Below, piece by piece: positions 28,646 to 36,974 of a DNA stretch of 64,000 nt. Position 1 is the first letter of the stretch, and each line of letters begins with the position of its first letter. Origin of the DNA: Microvirga flavescens (GTDB taxonomy: Bacteria > Pseudomonadota > Alphaproteobacteria > Rhizobiales > Beijerinckiaceae); assembly GCF_003290125.1 (NCBI RefSeq), contig NZ_QMKH01000004.1, forward strand, positions 186,001 to 250,000. Direction: 5' to 3'. The position numbers and the translations under genes are program-made. The notes under the pieces were generated by a model. It did no database searches. It saw only the letters and a program-made list of their open reading frames with translations, and had not been told where the DNA came from.

Positions 28646-29557
28646 ATGATTCCCCTCGACAGCCTCACCGACATGAGCGTCTTCACCCAGGTGGTTGCGG
28701 CAGGAAGCCTTTCGGCGGCCTCGCGGGAACTCGGCATGTCCCTGGCCGTCGTCTCCAAGCGCCTTGCCCGCCTTGAAGAGCGGTTGGGTGCACGCCTCGT
28801 CAACCGCACGACACGGCGTCTCAGCCTGACGGAAGAGGGTTTGGAGTTTCACAGGCGCGCCGTCCAGATTCTGGCCGATGTGGAAGAAGCCCAGGCCAGC
28901 ATCGGGGATCGCGGGAAAAAGCCCTCCGGCCTGTTGCGCGTAAGCGCGGCGGCGGCCTTCGCCCGTCGGCAGATAGCCCCTTGCCTGCCACGTTTTCAGG
29001 AGCTTTACCCGGATATCCGGGTGCAGTTGCTGGTCTCGGACACGCAGGTCGATCTCGTGCAACAAGGCATCGACCTTGCCATTCGCCAAGCCGTCCTGCC
29101 GGATTCGAACCTGATGGTCCGCGTGCTCGCCACGAATAACCGCGTCGTTTGCGCCTCCCCTGCATATCTCGCGCGCCACGGAACGCCCACGGCACCGCAG
29201 GATCTCGCCAACCACAATTGCATCGTGTTCGGAGACCCGCCGATTTCCACCTGGCGGTTCGAGTGTGACAATGCCGATCCGATTGCCGTGAATGTCAGCG
29301 GGAACCTGACCACGAACGATGGCGAGGCGGCCCATGCGGCGGCATTGGCCGGCGCAGGCGTCGTTCTGAAGTCAATCCGCGACGTCGAAGATGACATCGC
29401 CACCGGGCGACTCGTGAGGCTCCTGGAGAATTGCCGTACGCCGGCAACGCCGATCCAGGCCGTCTATCCGGCTGGTCGCCATCTTGCGGCAAGGCTGAGG
29501 GTCTTCATCGATTTCCTGGCGGACACGCTCAAAGAGCCCGGACGCTCCGTCATTTAA
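28646..29557 (+). CDS. LysR-family transcriptional regulator
   Basis: A 303-residue regulator. The winged helix-turn-helix is DMSVFTQVVAAGSLSAASRELGMSLAVVSKRLARLEERLG (about residues 10-48), followed by RLVNRTTRRLSLTEEG, typical of the subgroup that controls adjacent SDR or oxidoreductase genes. The effector-binding domain spans about residues 90-295. It is transcribed away from the SDR-MFS pair, the usual layout for LysR control of a neighbouring operon. The inducer is unknown. Confidence 0.93.
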   Translation: MIPLDSLTDMSVFTQVVAAGSLSAASRELGMSLAVVSKRLARLEERLGARLVNRTTRRLSLTEEGLEFHRRAVQILADVEEAQASIGDRGKKPSGLLRVSAAAAFARRQIAPCLPRFQELYPDIRVQLLVSDTQVDLVQQGIDLAIRQAVLPDSNLMVRVLATNNRVVCASPAYLARHGTPTAPQDLANHNCIVFGDPPISTWRFECDNADPIAVNVSGNLTTNDGEAAHAAALAGAGVVLKSIRDVEDDIATGRLVRLLENCRTPATPIQAVYPAGRHLAARLRVFIDFLADTLKEPGRSVI

Positions 29558-29614
29558 GACCGTCGCGAACATGCGGGCGGCTCCTGCGTTGTCATGCCAA
29601 CGGTGGAGGTTGTC

Positions 29615-29968
29615 ATGGGCATCCAGAAGCTCAATCGCGACGAGTGGCGTGCTTTCTGTGACCGAATTTCGAAAAGCGTGGAGGGAAAGGTCGCCGAGGT
29701 GCGGATCGTTTCACCCAAGCTTGGGAACCAGACCGAAGCGCGGTGGCTGCCGTTCCTCGGCCTCGTTTACGATCCGCGCAAGGACACGATTGAAATTGCC
29801 CTCGAAGGGCTCGACCACACCATCACGAACCCATCCGAGTTCTATGCCGACGAAAGCGCCGCCGGGCTCCAGAATTTCGAAATCATCGGGGCAGACGGCG
29901 TTCGGGAAATCGTCACCTTGAAAAGCCCGCTCATCATGGCGTCCCGACAGGTCGCCAAGCCGACTTGA
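29615..29968 (+). CDS. DUF5335-like conserved protein
   Basis: About 117 residues with no catalytic motif that I recognise. Conserved-looking phrases are LNRDEWRAFCDRIS, DTIEIALEGLDHTI and FEIIGADGVREIVTLKSPL, which match what I know as DUF5335. The ATG at 29615 has GGAGG 5 bp upstream; an earlier ATG at 29594 has none. It lies 58 bp after the LysR gene and is convergent with the Gre-like gene, whose stop is 7 bp away. Function unknown. Confidence 0.7.
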   Translation: MGIQKLNRDEWRAFCDRISKSVEGKVAEVRIVSPKLGNQTEARWLPFLGLVYDPRKDTIEIALEGLDHTITNPSEFYADESAAGLQNFEIIGADGVREIVTLKSPLIMASRQVAKPT

Positions 29969-29974
29969 GAGGCA

Positions 29975-30442
29975 CTACTTGATCGCGACGATCTCCACCT
30001 CGGCGTTGCCTGTTTGCGCCACATCGCCGACCTGCTTCTGCATCAAAGCCTTCGCAAGCGGTGAGACGTAGGAGATCGTGCCCTTCACAGGGTCGGCCTC
30101 ATCCTCGCCGACGATGCGATATGTGAGCGTTTTGCCATCGTTCCTATGGAGAACCACAGTCGAGCCGAAGTGAACTTCGTCAATGTTCTCCGGGGGCTCG
30201 ATGACCTGCGCCGAGGCGCGCCGTGCCGTCCAATAGCGCAAATCCCGCGTAGCATTCGCGAGAGCCGCGCTGTCATTGGCGCTCTGCGCGGCAGCCCGCG
30301 CGTCCTGCAGGCGAACCAACTCCGCCTCGATCTGCTCGAGGCCCTGAGGGGTCACGAAATTCGGGTGCGGAGAAAGAGGACGGTCGGGCAAGTCCTCGAA
30401 CGCCTCTCCACCTTCGGTTTCTTTTGTAAATGCTCTGCTCAT
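29975..30442 (-). CDS. GreA/GreB-family protein with reduced coiled-coil tip
   Basis: A 155-residue protein. The N-terminal segment AFTKETEGGEAFEDLPDRPLSPHPNFVTPQGL is typical of GreB-like factors in this order. A short coiled coil spans about residues 35-75, and the FKBP-like C-terminal domain has VLHRNDGKTLTYRIVGEDEADP and YVSPLAKALM. The coiled-coil tip reads AQSANDSAALANATRDLRY and shows no clear DxxE pair of the kind that Gre factors use for RNA cleavage. It may bind RNA polymerase without stimulating cleavage. Divergent from the LysE-type gene. Confidence 0.82.
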   Translation of the reverse strand: MSRAFTKETEGGEAFEDLPDRPLSPHPNFVTPQGLEQIEAELVRLQDARAAAQSANDSAALANATRDLRYWTARRASAQVIEPPENIDEVHFGSTVVLHRNDGKTLTYRIVGEDEADPVKGTISYVSPLAKALMQKQVGDVAQTGNAEVEIVAIK

Positions 30443-30571
30443 GACAAGCTAAGCGCGAACGTGGGCAGCGGGTTCCATTCAAACGCGAGACTATCCACAG
30501 AAAGCAGCGCTTTCGAAAAGCCGGACGTCGCGGCTACAAGAAAACCACGGCCTGTTTTTCGGATTCGCGCC

Positions 30572-31213
30572 ATGGATCTTTCGCTCGTTCTTTCCGCTGT
30601 CTTCGCCGGTTTCGTCTATGGCATCACGCCGGGGCCCGGGGTTCTTGCCGTTCTCGGCATCGGGGCGGATCGCGGGCGGCGAGCCGGTGCGGCCTTCCTG
30701 ATCGGCCATCTGGCAGGCGATGTGCTGTGGTCCGCCCTGGCCCTGATCGCCATCATCGGCGTCACGACCTTCGGCTCGCTCGTGTTCGACATCCTCGGCA
30801 CCGTGAGCGGGCTTTACCTGTTCTGGCTGGGCTGGCGCGCCGTGCGTGTGAAGCGCTCGGAGGACGGCAAGCTCGATATTCCCGTTCGCAAGCCCCTCCT
30901 GCACGGACTGACTTTCGGCATGACCAATCCGAAGGCCTATCCTGTCGCGGTCGCAACGCTGACGGCGCTGCTCTCGGCAAAAGCTGCCACGCTCACCTGG
31001 GGGATGCTCCCCGCCCTTGTTCTCGCAAGCTGCCTCGGCGGCGTGCTCGCTTACGCGATTCTCGTCGCCATCATCGGCGCGAGCGCGGTGCGGCGTACCT
31101 ATCGCCGCTATGAGGTGCCGATCACCCGCGTGTCCGGCCTGATGTTCATGGGGTTTGCCCTGAACGCGCTCTACCACGCGGTTCCCGGCCTCTTCCTCCC
31201 CAAACGCACTTAG
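30572..31213 (+). CDS. LysE-family translocator
   Basis: A 213-residue inner-membrane exporter with about six helices. The family start LSAVFAGFVYGITPGPGVLAVLGIGADRGRRAG contains the conserved PGP loop, and GLTFGMTNPKAYPVAVATL carries the second signature NPKA. LysE-type proteins export amino acids or related solutes; the substrate is not readable. The frame opens further upstream to 30146, but the ATG at 30572 is the first placed properly before the first helix. Confidence 0.85.
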   Translation: MDLSLVLSAVFAGFVYGITPGPGVLAVLGIGADRGRRAGAAFLIGHLAGDVLWSALALIAIIGVTTFGSLVFDILGTVSGLYLFWLGWRAVRVKRSEDGKLDIPVRKPLLHGLTFGMTNPKAYPVAVATLTALLSAKAATLTWGMLPALVLASCLGGVLAYAILVAIIGASAVRRTYRRYEVPITRVSGLMFMGFALNALYHAVPGLFLPKRT

Positions 31214-31224
31214 AAAGCTGGAAC

Positions 31225-32301
31225 TTAAGGGGCGCTCACCCGCGCATGAGCGACCGCCATGCCGAGCACGACCATCGCGAAAACCTGGTGCAGCAATCCC
31301 GCCCAGAGCGGCACGACCAGAAGCAGGGTGACGATGCCGAGCACCATTTGCGCAAGCGTCATCCCGGCAAGAGCGGTGGCGCGGCGGGCGGCTTTCGATC
31401 CCCCGGTATGCCGCTGCAGATTCCATGCGTGCCAGAGCGCGAAGGCGACAATCGCATAGGCGACGAGGCGGTGGTTGAACTGCACGAGGAGGACGTTGTC
31501 GACAAAGTTCTCGATCCACGGCGTAACGGAGAACAAGGCCGAGGTCGGCGGGATCAGGCTGCCGTCCATCAGCGGCCAGGTGTTGTAGGTCAGCCCCGCC
31601 TTCGCCCCCGCGACGAGACCGCCAAGAGCGATCTGAAGAAAGACGAGGGCGACGAGAACGCGGGCGGAATTCTTCACACCGGGACGCTCTTGCGCATCGG
31701 TGCCCTTGAGGCCCGCGGCAACGGAGACCAGGCACGCGAAGATGACGCTCGCGACGGTGAGGTGAAGCGCCAACTTGATTGGGGCGACAGCCGTCATTCC
31801 GGGCTCGAGCCCCGATGCCACCATGATCCAGCCGATAGCGCCCTGAAGGCCACCGAGCGCGCCAATACCGATCAGCGTCAGCGCCAGTTTGCCCTTGATG
31901 GTTCCGCGCGCCCAGAACCAGATCAGCGGCAGGAAGAACACAAACCCGATCAGCCGCCCGAGCTGCCGGTGTCCCCATTCCCAGGCGTAGATGAACTTGA
32001 ACTCGGAGAGCGTCATGCCCTTGTTGACGAGTTCATATTGCGGGATCTGCCGGTATTTCTCGAATTCCGCCATCCAGGCCTGCTCGGAGAGCGGCGGAAT
32101 GGCTCCCGTGACCGGCTTCCACTCGGTTATCGACAGGCCGGAGCCGGTGAGCCGCGTCGCACCGCCGACCGCGACCATGACCACGACGAGCGCAGCCAGA
32201 ATGTAAAGCCAGGTTCGGACAGGAGCCAAATTCGGCTGTCTGGACATAGCGGGCAGATCCCCTACCCGATTGGCGGCTGCGACAGCCATGCTGACCCTCA
32301 T
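31225..32301 (-). CDS. ctaA: Heme A synthase, COX15/CtaA family
   Basis: A 358-residue eight-helix membrane enzyme that oxidises heme O to heme A for cytochrome c oxidase. Signatures are GGATRLTGSGLSITEWKPVTGAIPP, FIYAWEWGHRQLGRLIG, and histidines in LALHLTV, QFNHRLVAYA and LLHQVFAM that bind heme. It lacks the cysteine pair of Gram-positive CtaA, as usual for alphaproteobacteria. The start at 32301 may be slightly long; ATG codons at residues 5 and 19 are alternatives. Divergent from the DUF2842 gene. Confidence 0.95.
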   Translation of the reverse strand: MRVSMAVAAANRVGDLPAMSRQPNLAPVRTWLYILAALVVVMVAVGGATRLTGSGLSITEWKPVTGAIPPLSEQAWMAEFEKYRQIPQYELVNKGMTLSEFKFIYAWEWGHRQLGRLIGFVFFLPLIWFWARGTIKGKLALTLIGIGALGGLQGAIGWIMVASGLEPGMTAVAPIKLALHLTVASVIFACLVSVAAGLKGTDAQERPGVKNSARVLVALVFLQIALGGLVAGAKAGLTYNTWPLMDGSLIPPTSALFSVTPWIENFVDNVLLVQFNHRLVAYAIVAFALWHAWNLQRHTGGSKAARRATALAGMTLAQMVLGIVTLLLVVPLWAGLLHQVFAMVVLGMAVAHARVSAP

Positions 32302-32421
32302 TCATACTTTGGGCTTGAACCCGAGATACGGCCTGTCCCATAGATGCGCAATCGAGGCGAAGCAACGACTGCCGGTGACGCATCTTTCACATTGGCCGGG
32401 AATTCAGGGTAAAAAGTCTTT

Positions 32422-32631
32422 ATGAGCAAACGAAACCGCAAGCTGATCGGAACAATCCTGATGCTCGCCTTCGTCGCCATCTACGCGCCGCTGGCAATGG
32501 CGCTTGCCGAAAGCCGCATCATCGAGGCGCCGAAACTGGTGCAGACGCTGTTCTATATCATCCTGGGCTTGGCCTGGGTTCTGCCCATCATGCCGCTGAT
32601 CCGCTGGATGGAAAAGCCGGACAAGGCCTAA
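32422..32631 (+). CDS. DUF2842 small membrane protein
   Basis: 69 residues with two hydrophobic helices (about 10-28 and 41-58). The phrases RKLIGTILMLAFVAIYAPLAM and LAWVLPIMPLIRWMEKPD match the DUF2842 family, common in alphaproteobacteria. Function unknown. It is divergent from ctaA. A strong bidirectional terminator closes it at 32644. Confidence 0.9.
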   Translation: MSKRNRKLIGTILMLAFVAIYAPLAMALAESRIIEAPKLVQTLFYIILGLAWVLPIMPLIRWMEKPDKA

Positions 32632-32643
32632 AGCCCTTAAAAG

Positions 32644-32669
32644 AAAAGGCCCGCCGAGGCGGGCCTTTT
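32644..32669. terminator. Bidirectional terminator between DUF2842 gene and the Pro/Tyr-rich protein gene
   Basis: AAAAGGCCCGC (32644-32654) pairs perfectly with 32659-32669 around a 4-base loop, with A- and T-tracts on the two sides. The two flanking genes converge on it. Confidence 0.9.
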
Positions 32670-32677
32670 TGATTCAG

Positions 32678-33055
32678 TTACCGGCAAACCGTGCGCCGAC
32701 GTGGCTGCCAGCCCCAACCCGGAACCCACTCGCTGTAGCGCTCCGAGAAGCAGCTCTGCTCCACATAGACCGGCGGAGGGGGCGGCGGCGGATAATAGGT
32801 CGGCTCCGGCGCGGGGGCGTAATACACTGGCTGGGGCGGCGGAGGCGGCGCGTAAACGCGCGGCGGGGGAGCTGCATACACAGGGGCCTGCGAAGCGGCA
32901 ATCGCTCCGCCAACGGCAAGACCGCCCAAAACACCGAGAGCAGCGGCAGCGCCCGGCGACAGGCGATCACGCGCGACAGCCGGCTCAGCAGCCGCCAAAC
33001 CGCCCACCAGGGCAAGAGCCGCCATCGCGCCGGTAAAGAAACGGAAGATCTTCAT
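32678..33055 (-). CDS. Secreted Pro/Tyr-rich small protein
   Basis: 125 residues. A signal peptide covers about residues 1-28 (cleavage likely near VARD). A short glycine-zipper-like helix (ALGVLGGLAVGGAIAAS) is followed by a Pro/Tyr-rich linker (about residues 58-98), and then a conserved-looking tail SCFSERYSEWVPGWGWQPRRRTVCR with two cysteines. An envelope-associated role is likely, but the family has no assigned function that I know. It ends at the shared terminator. Confidence 0.75.
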   Translation of the reverse strand: MKIFRFFTGAMAALALVGGLAAAEPAVARDRLSPGAAAALGVLGGLAVGGAIAASQAPVYAAPPPRVYAPPPPPQPVYYAPAPEPTYYPPPPPPPVYVEQSCFSERYSEWVPGWGWQPRRRTVCR

Positions 33056-33309
33056 TGATCGTCACCTCAGAATCGATTCAGGACACAGCCACGAACCTTC
33101 GAAGAGAGATATAATCTTCCGAACCCGGCTGGAAGCTGAACGAACCGTGGCAATGTGACGGCAAGTGACTTTGTTGCGATCACGGTCACCAATCCGTTAA
33201 TGGCCTTGGGGTACAGGCCCTCATGCTTCAAAGCTGGTAGACAGATTTAAAGTCGCCAATCGCGCAAGCCAGCTTGGCTGTCTCTGGAGAAAGGCTTTTG
33301 TCCACGAAC
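33056..33309. other. Intergenic region at the left edge of the low-GC island
   Basis: About 254 bp. The part next to 33055 should hold the promoter of the Pro/Tyr-rich gene. From about 33200 the base composition falls and the KAS III-like gene starts. I see no gene, tRNA or obvious attachment repeat. Confidence 0.35.
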
Positions 33310-34275
33310 CTAACACCGCACTAAAATAGCGCCTTGATGAGCACCGATGCCCAACCCAGCCATGACAAGCCAAGGCGTCTCGATCTTATCAAAGAAGCAG
33401 GCTAGCGAAATGGGGATCGAAGCAATTACAAGATTGCCGAATGCTTCGAAGGTATCAAGATAAGCGCCTGGCTGTATGGCATTAGCCCAATGGTCCATGA
33501 GCTTGCGGGTTGCCTGATGCGTGATCAGTGTAACGTCGCTCGCTCGAATGCCATGTTTGGCCAACAAAGAGAGAACGAGACGAGGTGGGCCGTTCATGCC
33601 GCTCGACATGAAGGCCTTGATGCCGAATGCCGGGTCAATGCCATAGGTTGGATGATCATGTGGACGATCGGGCCAACGCTTCATCACCATGGCACCGTAT
33701 TCATCACTGAATGTGTCTATCGCCCAATCGGTAATAACCATTCTGTCGGAGAGACCTAGCACGGCTGCTCCCGCACCATCCCCAATGCCGACGGAGTGAC
33801 CTTGCTTATAATCAATGTTGCGCGTCCAGCCTGCGCCGGCAGCAACGATAATGCGCTGAGCACTCCCTGCTATGATAGCTTCCCGAGCAAGGATCGTTCC
33901 AAGCAGGAAGTTCGTGAACTCGGATTGGATGGGAACCACCAGTGCGGAGGTCGGCAAACCAAGGAGTTGATGCACCTCGTAAAGAGCGTTTGGTGCGACA
34001 TATTCGGAAACCGAAACATAGCCATACAAGCGGTCAATCTCGGTTTTCTGAAGTCTTGCGTGTAGCAGTGCCGCTTCGCAGGCTTGAACTGTCAAAGCCG
34101 ATAACGATTCCCCTTCTTGTAAGACACGTCGCTCCCGATTGCCGTAGAACAGGGCTGCTTCGTCCTGAGCTGCATTTTCACTCCGGAGTGCTTCAAAAAT
34201 TGGATCGTCGTTCAGTCGGACCTTGTTGGGAACAGCATAGCCTACTCCCAAGATCCCAATACCTGCCGAGCTCAA
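33310..34275 (-). CDS. KAS III-like protein lacking the catalytic cysteine
   Basis: A 321-residue thiolase-fold protein related to FabH. His253 (ITHQATRKLM) and Asn281 (FGNLVIASIPIS) match the FabH catalytic His and Asn. Aligned with the FabH gene of this window (DLQAVCTGF), the nucleophile position reads PIQSEFTNF, so Cys is replaced by Phe120. Condensation through an acyl-cysteine is thus unlikely; decarboxylation, acyl transfer or a non-catalytic partner role is possible. The TTG start overlaps the stop of the ThDP gene by 4 bp, with GGAG 7 bp upstream, showing translational coupling. G+C is clearly lower than in neighbouring genes. Confidence 0.85.
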   Translation of the reverse strand: MSSAGIGILGVGYAVPNKVRLNDDPIFEALRSENAAQDEAALFYGNRERRVLQEGESLSALTVQACEAALLHARLQKTEIDRLYGYVSVSEYVAPNALYEVHQLLGLPTSALVVPIQSEFTNFLLGTILAREAIIAGSAQRIIVAAGAGWTRNIDYKQGHSVGIGDGAGAAVLGLSDRMVITDWAIDTFSDEYGAMVMKRWPDRPHDHPTYGIDPAFGIKAFMSSGMNGPPRLVLSLLAKHGIRASDVTLITHQATRKLMDHWANAIQPGAYLDTFEAFGNLVIASIPISLACFFDKIETPWLVMAGLGIGAHQGAILVRC

Positions 34276-36095
34276 TGCGCATCTCCAGCAACAGCCGTAA
34301 ACCTCTCACCATAAGGCGGCGGTACTTCATGATCGACTTTGATGATGACTACTTGAGGCCTTTGCTCTTTTGCTGCCTGCGTAATGGCAATCGGCAGCGC
34401 GCGTGCGAGATCTCCCGGCAGTCTGACGATGTGTGTTCGAGCTCCCAGCGCTTCAGCGAAGCGTACAAGGTCCGGATTCCCTAAGCAGAAAAACTGATCG
34501 TCGAGCGGATAGTGCCCTTGTCCAGCCTGCGAGCGTTCTCCGTGGTTGACCATGCCTAAGAAATTATCGTTCAGAACCAGCGTCACCGTTCCAGCCTTAT
34601 GGCGGGAGGCGACCAACAACTCTGTCCCATTCATCAGGAAGGAACCATCCCCTGTCACAGCGATGGCTTGCCGCTCAGGGCGACCGATTTTTCCGCCGAT
34701 TACGGCCCCACATGTCCATCCCATGGACGACAGGCCGGTTGGATAAAAAATGCGGGTAGGCGGTGTGATCGTCAGGCTGTGAGCAGACCATCCGGTTACG
34801 TTGCCCATATCGATGTAGAGATCCATATCCGGTTGGAGGCACGCGTTCAGCTCCAGCATCACCTGATGAGGATGCAGGCCATTGTTTGCGCTTTTTGGCG
34901 CAGGCTCCAGATGCGGATGTTGTGCCAGCCAATCCTGAAGATCATCTCTTGAGGGAGTATCGAATGCTGCCCGCTGCGTACAAAGGTCTGACACAAATGT
35001 GCCAATATCTCCAACGACGGGAAGATCGACCGGCAGAAAGCGACCCATCGCACTGAGATCAAGATCGACTTGAATGACCGTTCCCACGGCATTGAAATCC
35101 CGGTGAAAACTGCGGCTCGCCCAATCGCCCAACTTGCTGCCGAGCACGAGCATGACGTCGACACCATCTCTCAGATAGGCCTCGGCACGCTGGTTCGCGG
35201 CCATTCCCATGACTCCAAGAGCCAGGGGGTGATCCTCCGGAAAAAGGCCTTTGCCGCGCACACTCGAGGCGACCGGTATTTTGCTTGCCGCGACGAACGC
35301 ATTGAATTCCTCGCCATGCTGCACGAGAGCATCACGGGCGCCGGCGCCAATGAAAATCAATGGTCGCTTGGCCTGGCTGATAAGTTTGATTGCAGCCTCG
35401 ACATCCCCAGGTCCCGCTGATGGCATTTTCGCCCGAGGTGATGATCTTGAATAGTCGCCCGTGCCTGTTGATTGCCTGGCAACATTCGCAGGAATACTAA
35501 GGTGCACCGCTCCGCGTAGTCCAAAGGCTTTGCGCAAGGCTTGATCTACGACGCCAGGAAAGCTCTCTGCATCCGAGACTGGTATCGAAGCAGCACTCGC
35601 ATGCTTCATGAGTCCGACGGTGTCGACGCCGTTAAGCGTGGTGCTTTCTTGTATTGCTCCCATCCCAAAACGTGTCGTCGGCACCTGTCCGCTAATGGCC
35701 AGGAGAGGAACCTGGTCAAGATGAGCAGATGCAATCCCCGTCAGCGCATTGGTGAGGCCCGGTCCCGCTGTGACAAGACAAACGCCGAGCCCACCGGTGG
35801 CTCGCGCATAACCGTCGGCCATGAAGGCTGCGCCAGCCTCATGTGATGAAATGATAAATTTGATAGATCCATGAGCCCGAAGCGCCTGCTGGAAGGCAGC
35901 GATATTTCCGCCAGGCACCCCAAAGACAGCTGAGACATGCTCACTTTCGAGAGTTTTTACGAAGTATTCGGCTACCGTTAGGCTATTGGAGTGCTTGAGC
36001 GTGTCCGTTAACTGCGCCGGCAGCGCATTAGCGGCCTCCACGTCAACGTTGGATTGACCATGTTCCAGCAAGGAAGACGTCACGCGAGCCCCCAT
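34272..36095 (-). CDS. Acetolactate-synthase-like ThDP-dependent enzyme
   Basis: A 607-residue ThDP enzyme with three domains. The Pyr domain carries the catalytic glutamate E86 in SSHEAGAAFMADGYARATG. A central domain is at about residues 230-375. The PP domain has the magnesium/ThDP motif from GDGSFLMNG (D483) to NDNFLGMV. The family makes carbon-carbon bonds from 2-oxo acids (acetolactate or acyloins) or decarboxylates them. The first 38 residues, before LTVAEYFVKTLE, have no obvious counterpart, and the start may lie later. It is first in a two-gene operon with the KAS III-like gene. No AHAS small subunit is present, so a branched-chain amino acid role is unlikely. Confidence 0.88.
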   Translation of the reverse strand: MGARVTSSLLEHGQSNVDVEAANALPAQLTDTLKHSNSLTVAEYFVKTLESEHVSAVFGVPGGNIAAFQQALRAHGSIKFIISSHEAGAAFMADGYARATGGLGVCLVTAGPGLTNALTGIASAHLDQVPLLAISGQVPTTRFGMGAIQESTTLNGVDTVGLMKHASAASIPVSDAESFPGVVDQALRKAFGLRGAVHLSIPANVARQSTGTGDYSRSSPRAKMPSAGPGDVEAAIKLISQAKRPLIFIGAGARDALVQHGEEFNAFVAASKIPVASSVRGKGLFPEDHPLALGVMGMAANQRAEAYLRDGVDVMLVLGSKLGDWASRSFHRDFNAVGTVIQVDLDLSAMGRFLPVDLPVVGDIGTFVSDLCTQRAAFDTPSRDDLQDWLAQHPHLEPAPKSANNGLHPHQVMLELNACLQPDMDLYIDMGNVTGWSAHSLTITPPTRIFYPTGLSSMGWTCGAVIGGKIGRPERQAIAVTGDGSFLMNGTELLVASRHKAGTVTLVLNDNFLGMVNHGERSQAGQGHYPLDDQFFCLGNPDLVRFAEALGARTHIVRLPGDLARALPIAITQAAKEQRPQVVIIKVDHEVPPPYGERFTAVAGDAH

Positions 36096-36711
36096 TCAGA
36101 CATGAAGCGTCCCGCTCCATCTGAGCATGTGTGTGATATGAAATTCTAATATGGCTAGTGGATATAACGGCTTAGGCAGCGAGTGATCTTGGGATGAAGT
36201 TACGTTGCGGACAACCTCAAATTTTGAACATCACTGCACATAGAATACGCAACACGTATGGCAATTGAATGTCCAATGTCAATAAGTACCCGCCACCAAT
36301 AAATGTAATAGAACCTAGTTGTTTAAATAGTATAATAAATCCATAGTTGTAATTCTTCATTTTGCCTGCGAATATAATCCTTTATTTGTTAATGCTATCA
36401 GCGGGAGTGAATTGAAAAAATTTCTGATTTTGAACGCGAATCCTAAAGCACAATTGATTAATTCAAGCGCTCAGATCGCGCTTGTTCCCAAATCCATGAG
36501 TTCATAGATCAGGCTAACGATCTATTTTCTTTTTTTTGATGCTCGTTATAGTTGCAGAAATTGGGATGAAGGGTCTGAAGAGCTATCCGAATGGCGCTCG
36601 CGCCAATCGTTGAAATGCTTAAAGCCCCCTCCGATGATCTCGCACATGAGCACGAAGGGGCTTCAGTGGCGTCCGGCTCAATGAATGTCTGAAAGATGAG
36701 GCTTATCCCCC
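36096..36711. other. AT-rich non-coding region upstream of the ThDP gene
   Basis: 616 bp with no credible gene. The stretch 36290-36430 is the most AT-rich in the window (some lines below 30 percent G+C by eye). It contains many TA steps and should hold the promoter of the ThDP-KAS operon. AAGCCCC near 36620 and GGGGCTT near 36657 could pair across a loop of about 28 bases. No transposase, integrase or direct repeat marking insertion is visible. Confidence 0.5.
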
Positions 36712-36954
36712 TTGGCCGCCGGCCCTGCATCGGCAGCCCTGGGTGTGGCAACCGCCACAGGTACCGATCCAACAGGGCTCAGCGGCATGGCCGCCGGCTA
36801 TGTCTACCAGGCCGAAGTCAATGCTAACCTGAAGGCCTGGCAGACCCGCAATCCGGCGCCCGATCCTCAAGGAGAGCTCGCCAAGGTAGAGGCCATTCGC
36901 CAGAAGGCGATTGCCGACGGCGTGCTCAATCCTGACGCAAGCGCGAAGCCATAG
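36712..36954 (+). CDS. Possible small or remnant gene
   Basis: An open frame of up to 80 codons with normal GC-rich codon use, unlike the AT-rich DNA upstream. It reads LKAWQTRNPAPDPQGELAK and AIRQKAIADGVLNPDASAKP. The only ATG is at 36787 (56 residues); the earlier start would be TTG at 36712. A stop codon at 36697 closes the frame upstream. It may be a small gene or the 3' remnant of a longer gene cut off by the island insertion. No family recognised. Confidence 0.3.
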   Translation: MAAGPASAALGVATATGTDPTGLSGMAAGYVYQAEVNANLKAWQTRNPAPDPQGELAKVEAIRQKAIADGVLNPDASAKP

Positions 36955-36974
36955 GCCGCGAGTGACTTGTCCAC

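Noticed and set aside
30491..31978. Long open frame (495 codons) on the minus strand
   Set aside because: It covers the LysE-type gene and overlaps heme A synthase in other frames; both of those have clear family motifs and membrane helices.
31246..32343. Open frame of 365 codons on the plus strand
   Set aside because: Antisense shadow of heme A synthase; no motif and an extreme charged composition.
36509..36772. Open frame of 87 codons on the minus strand in the AT-rich region
   Set aside because: No ribosome site, no motif, and it runs across the change in composition; not supported as a gene.
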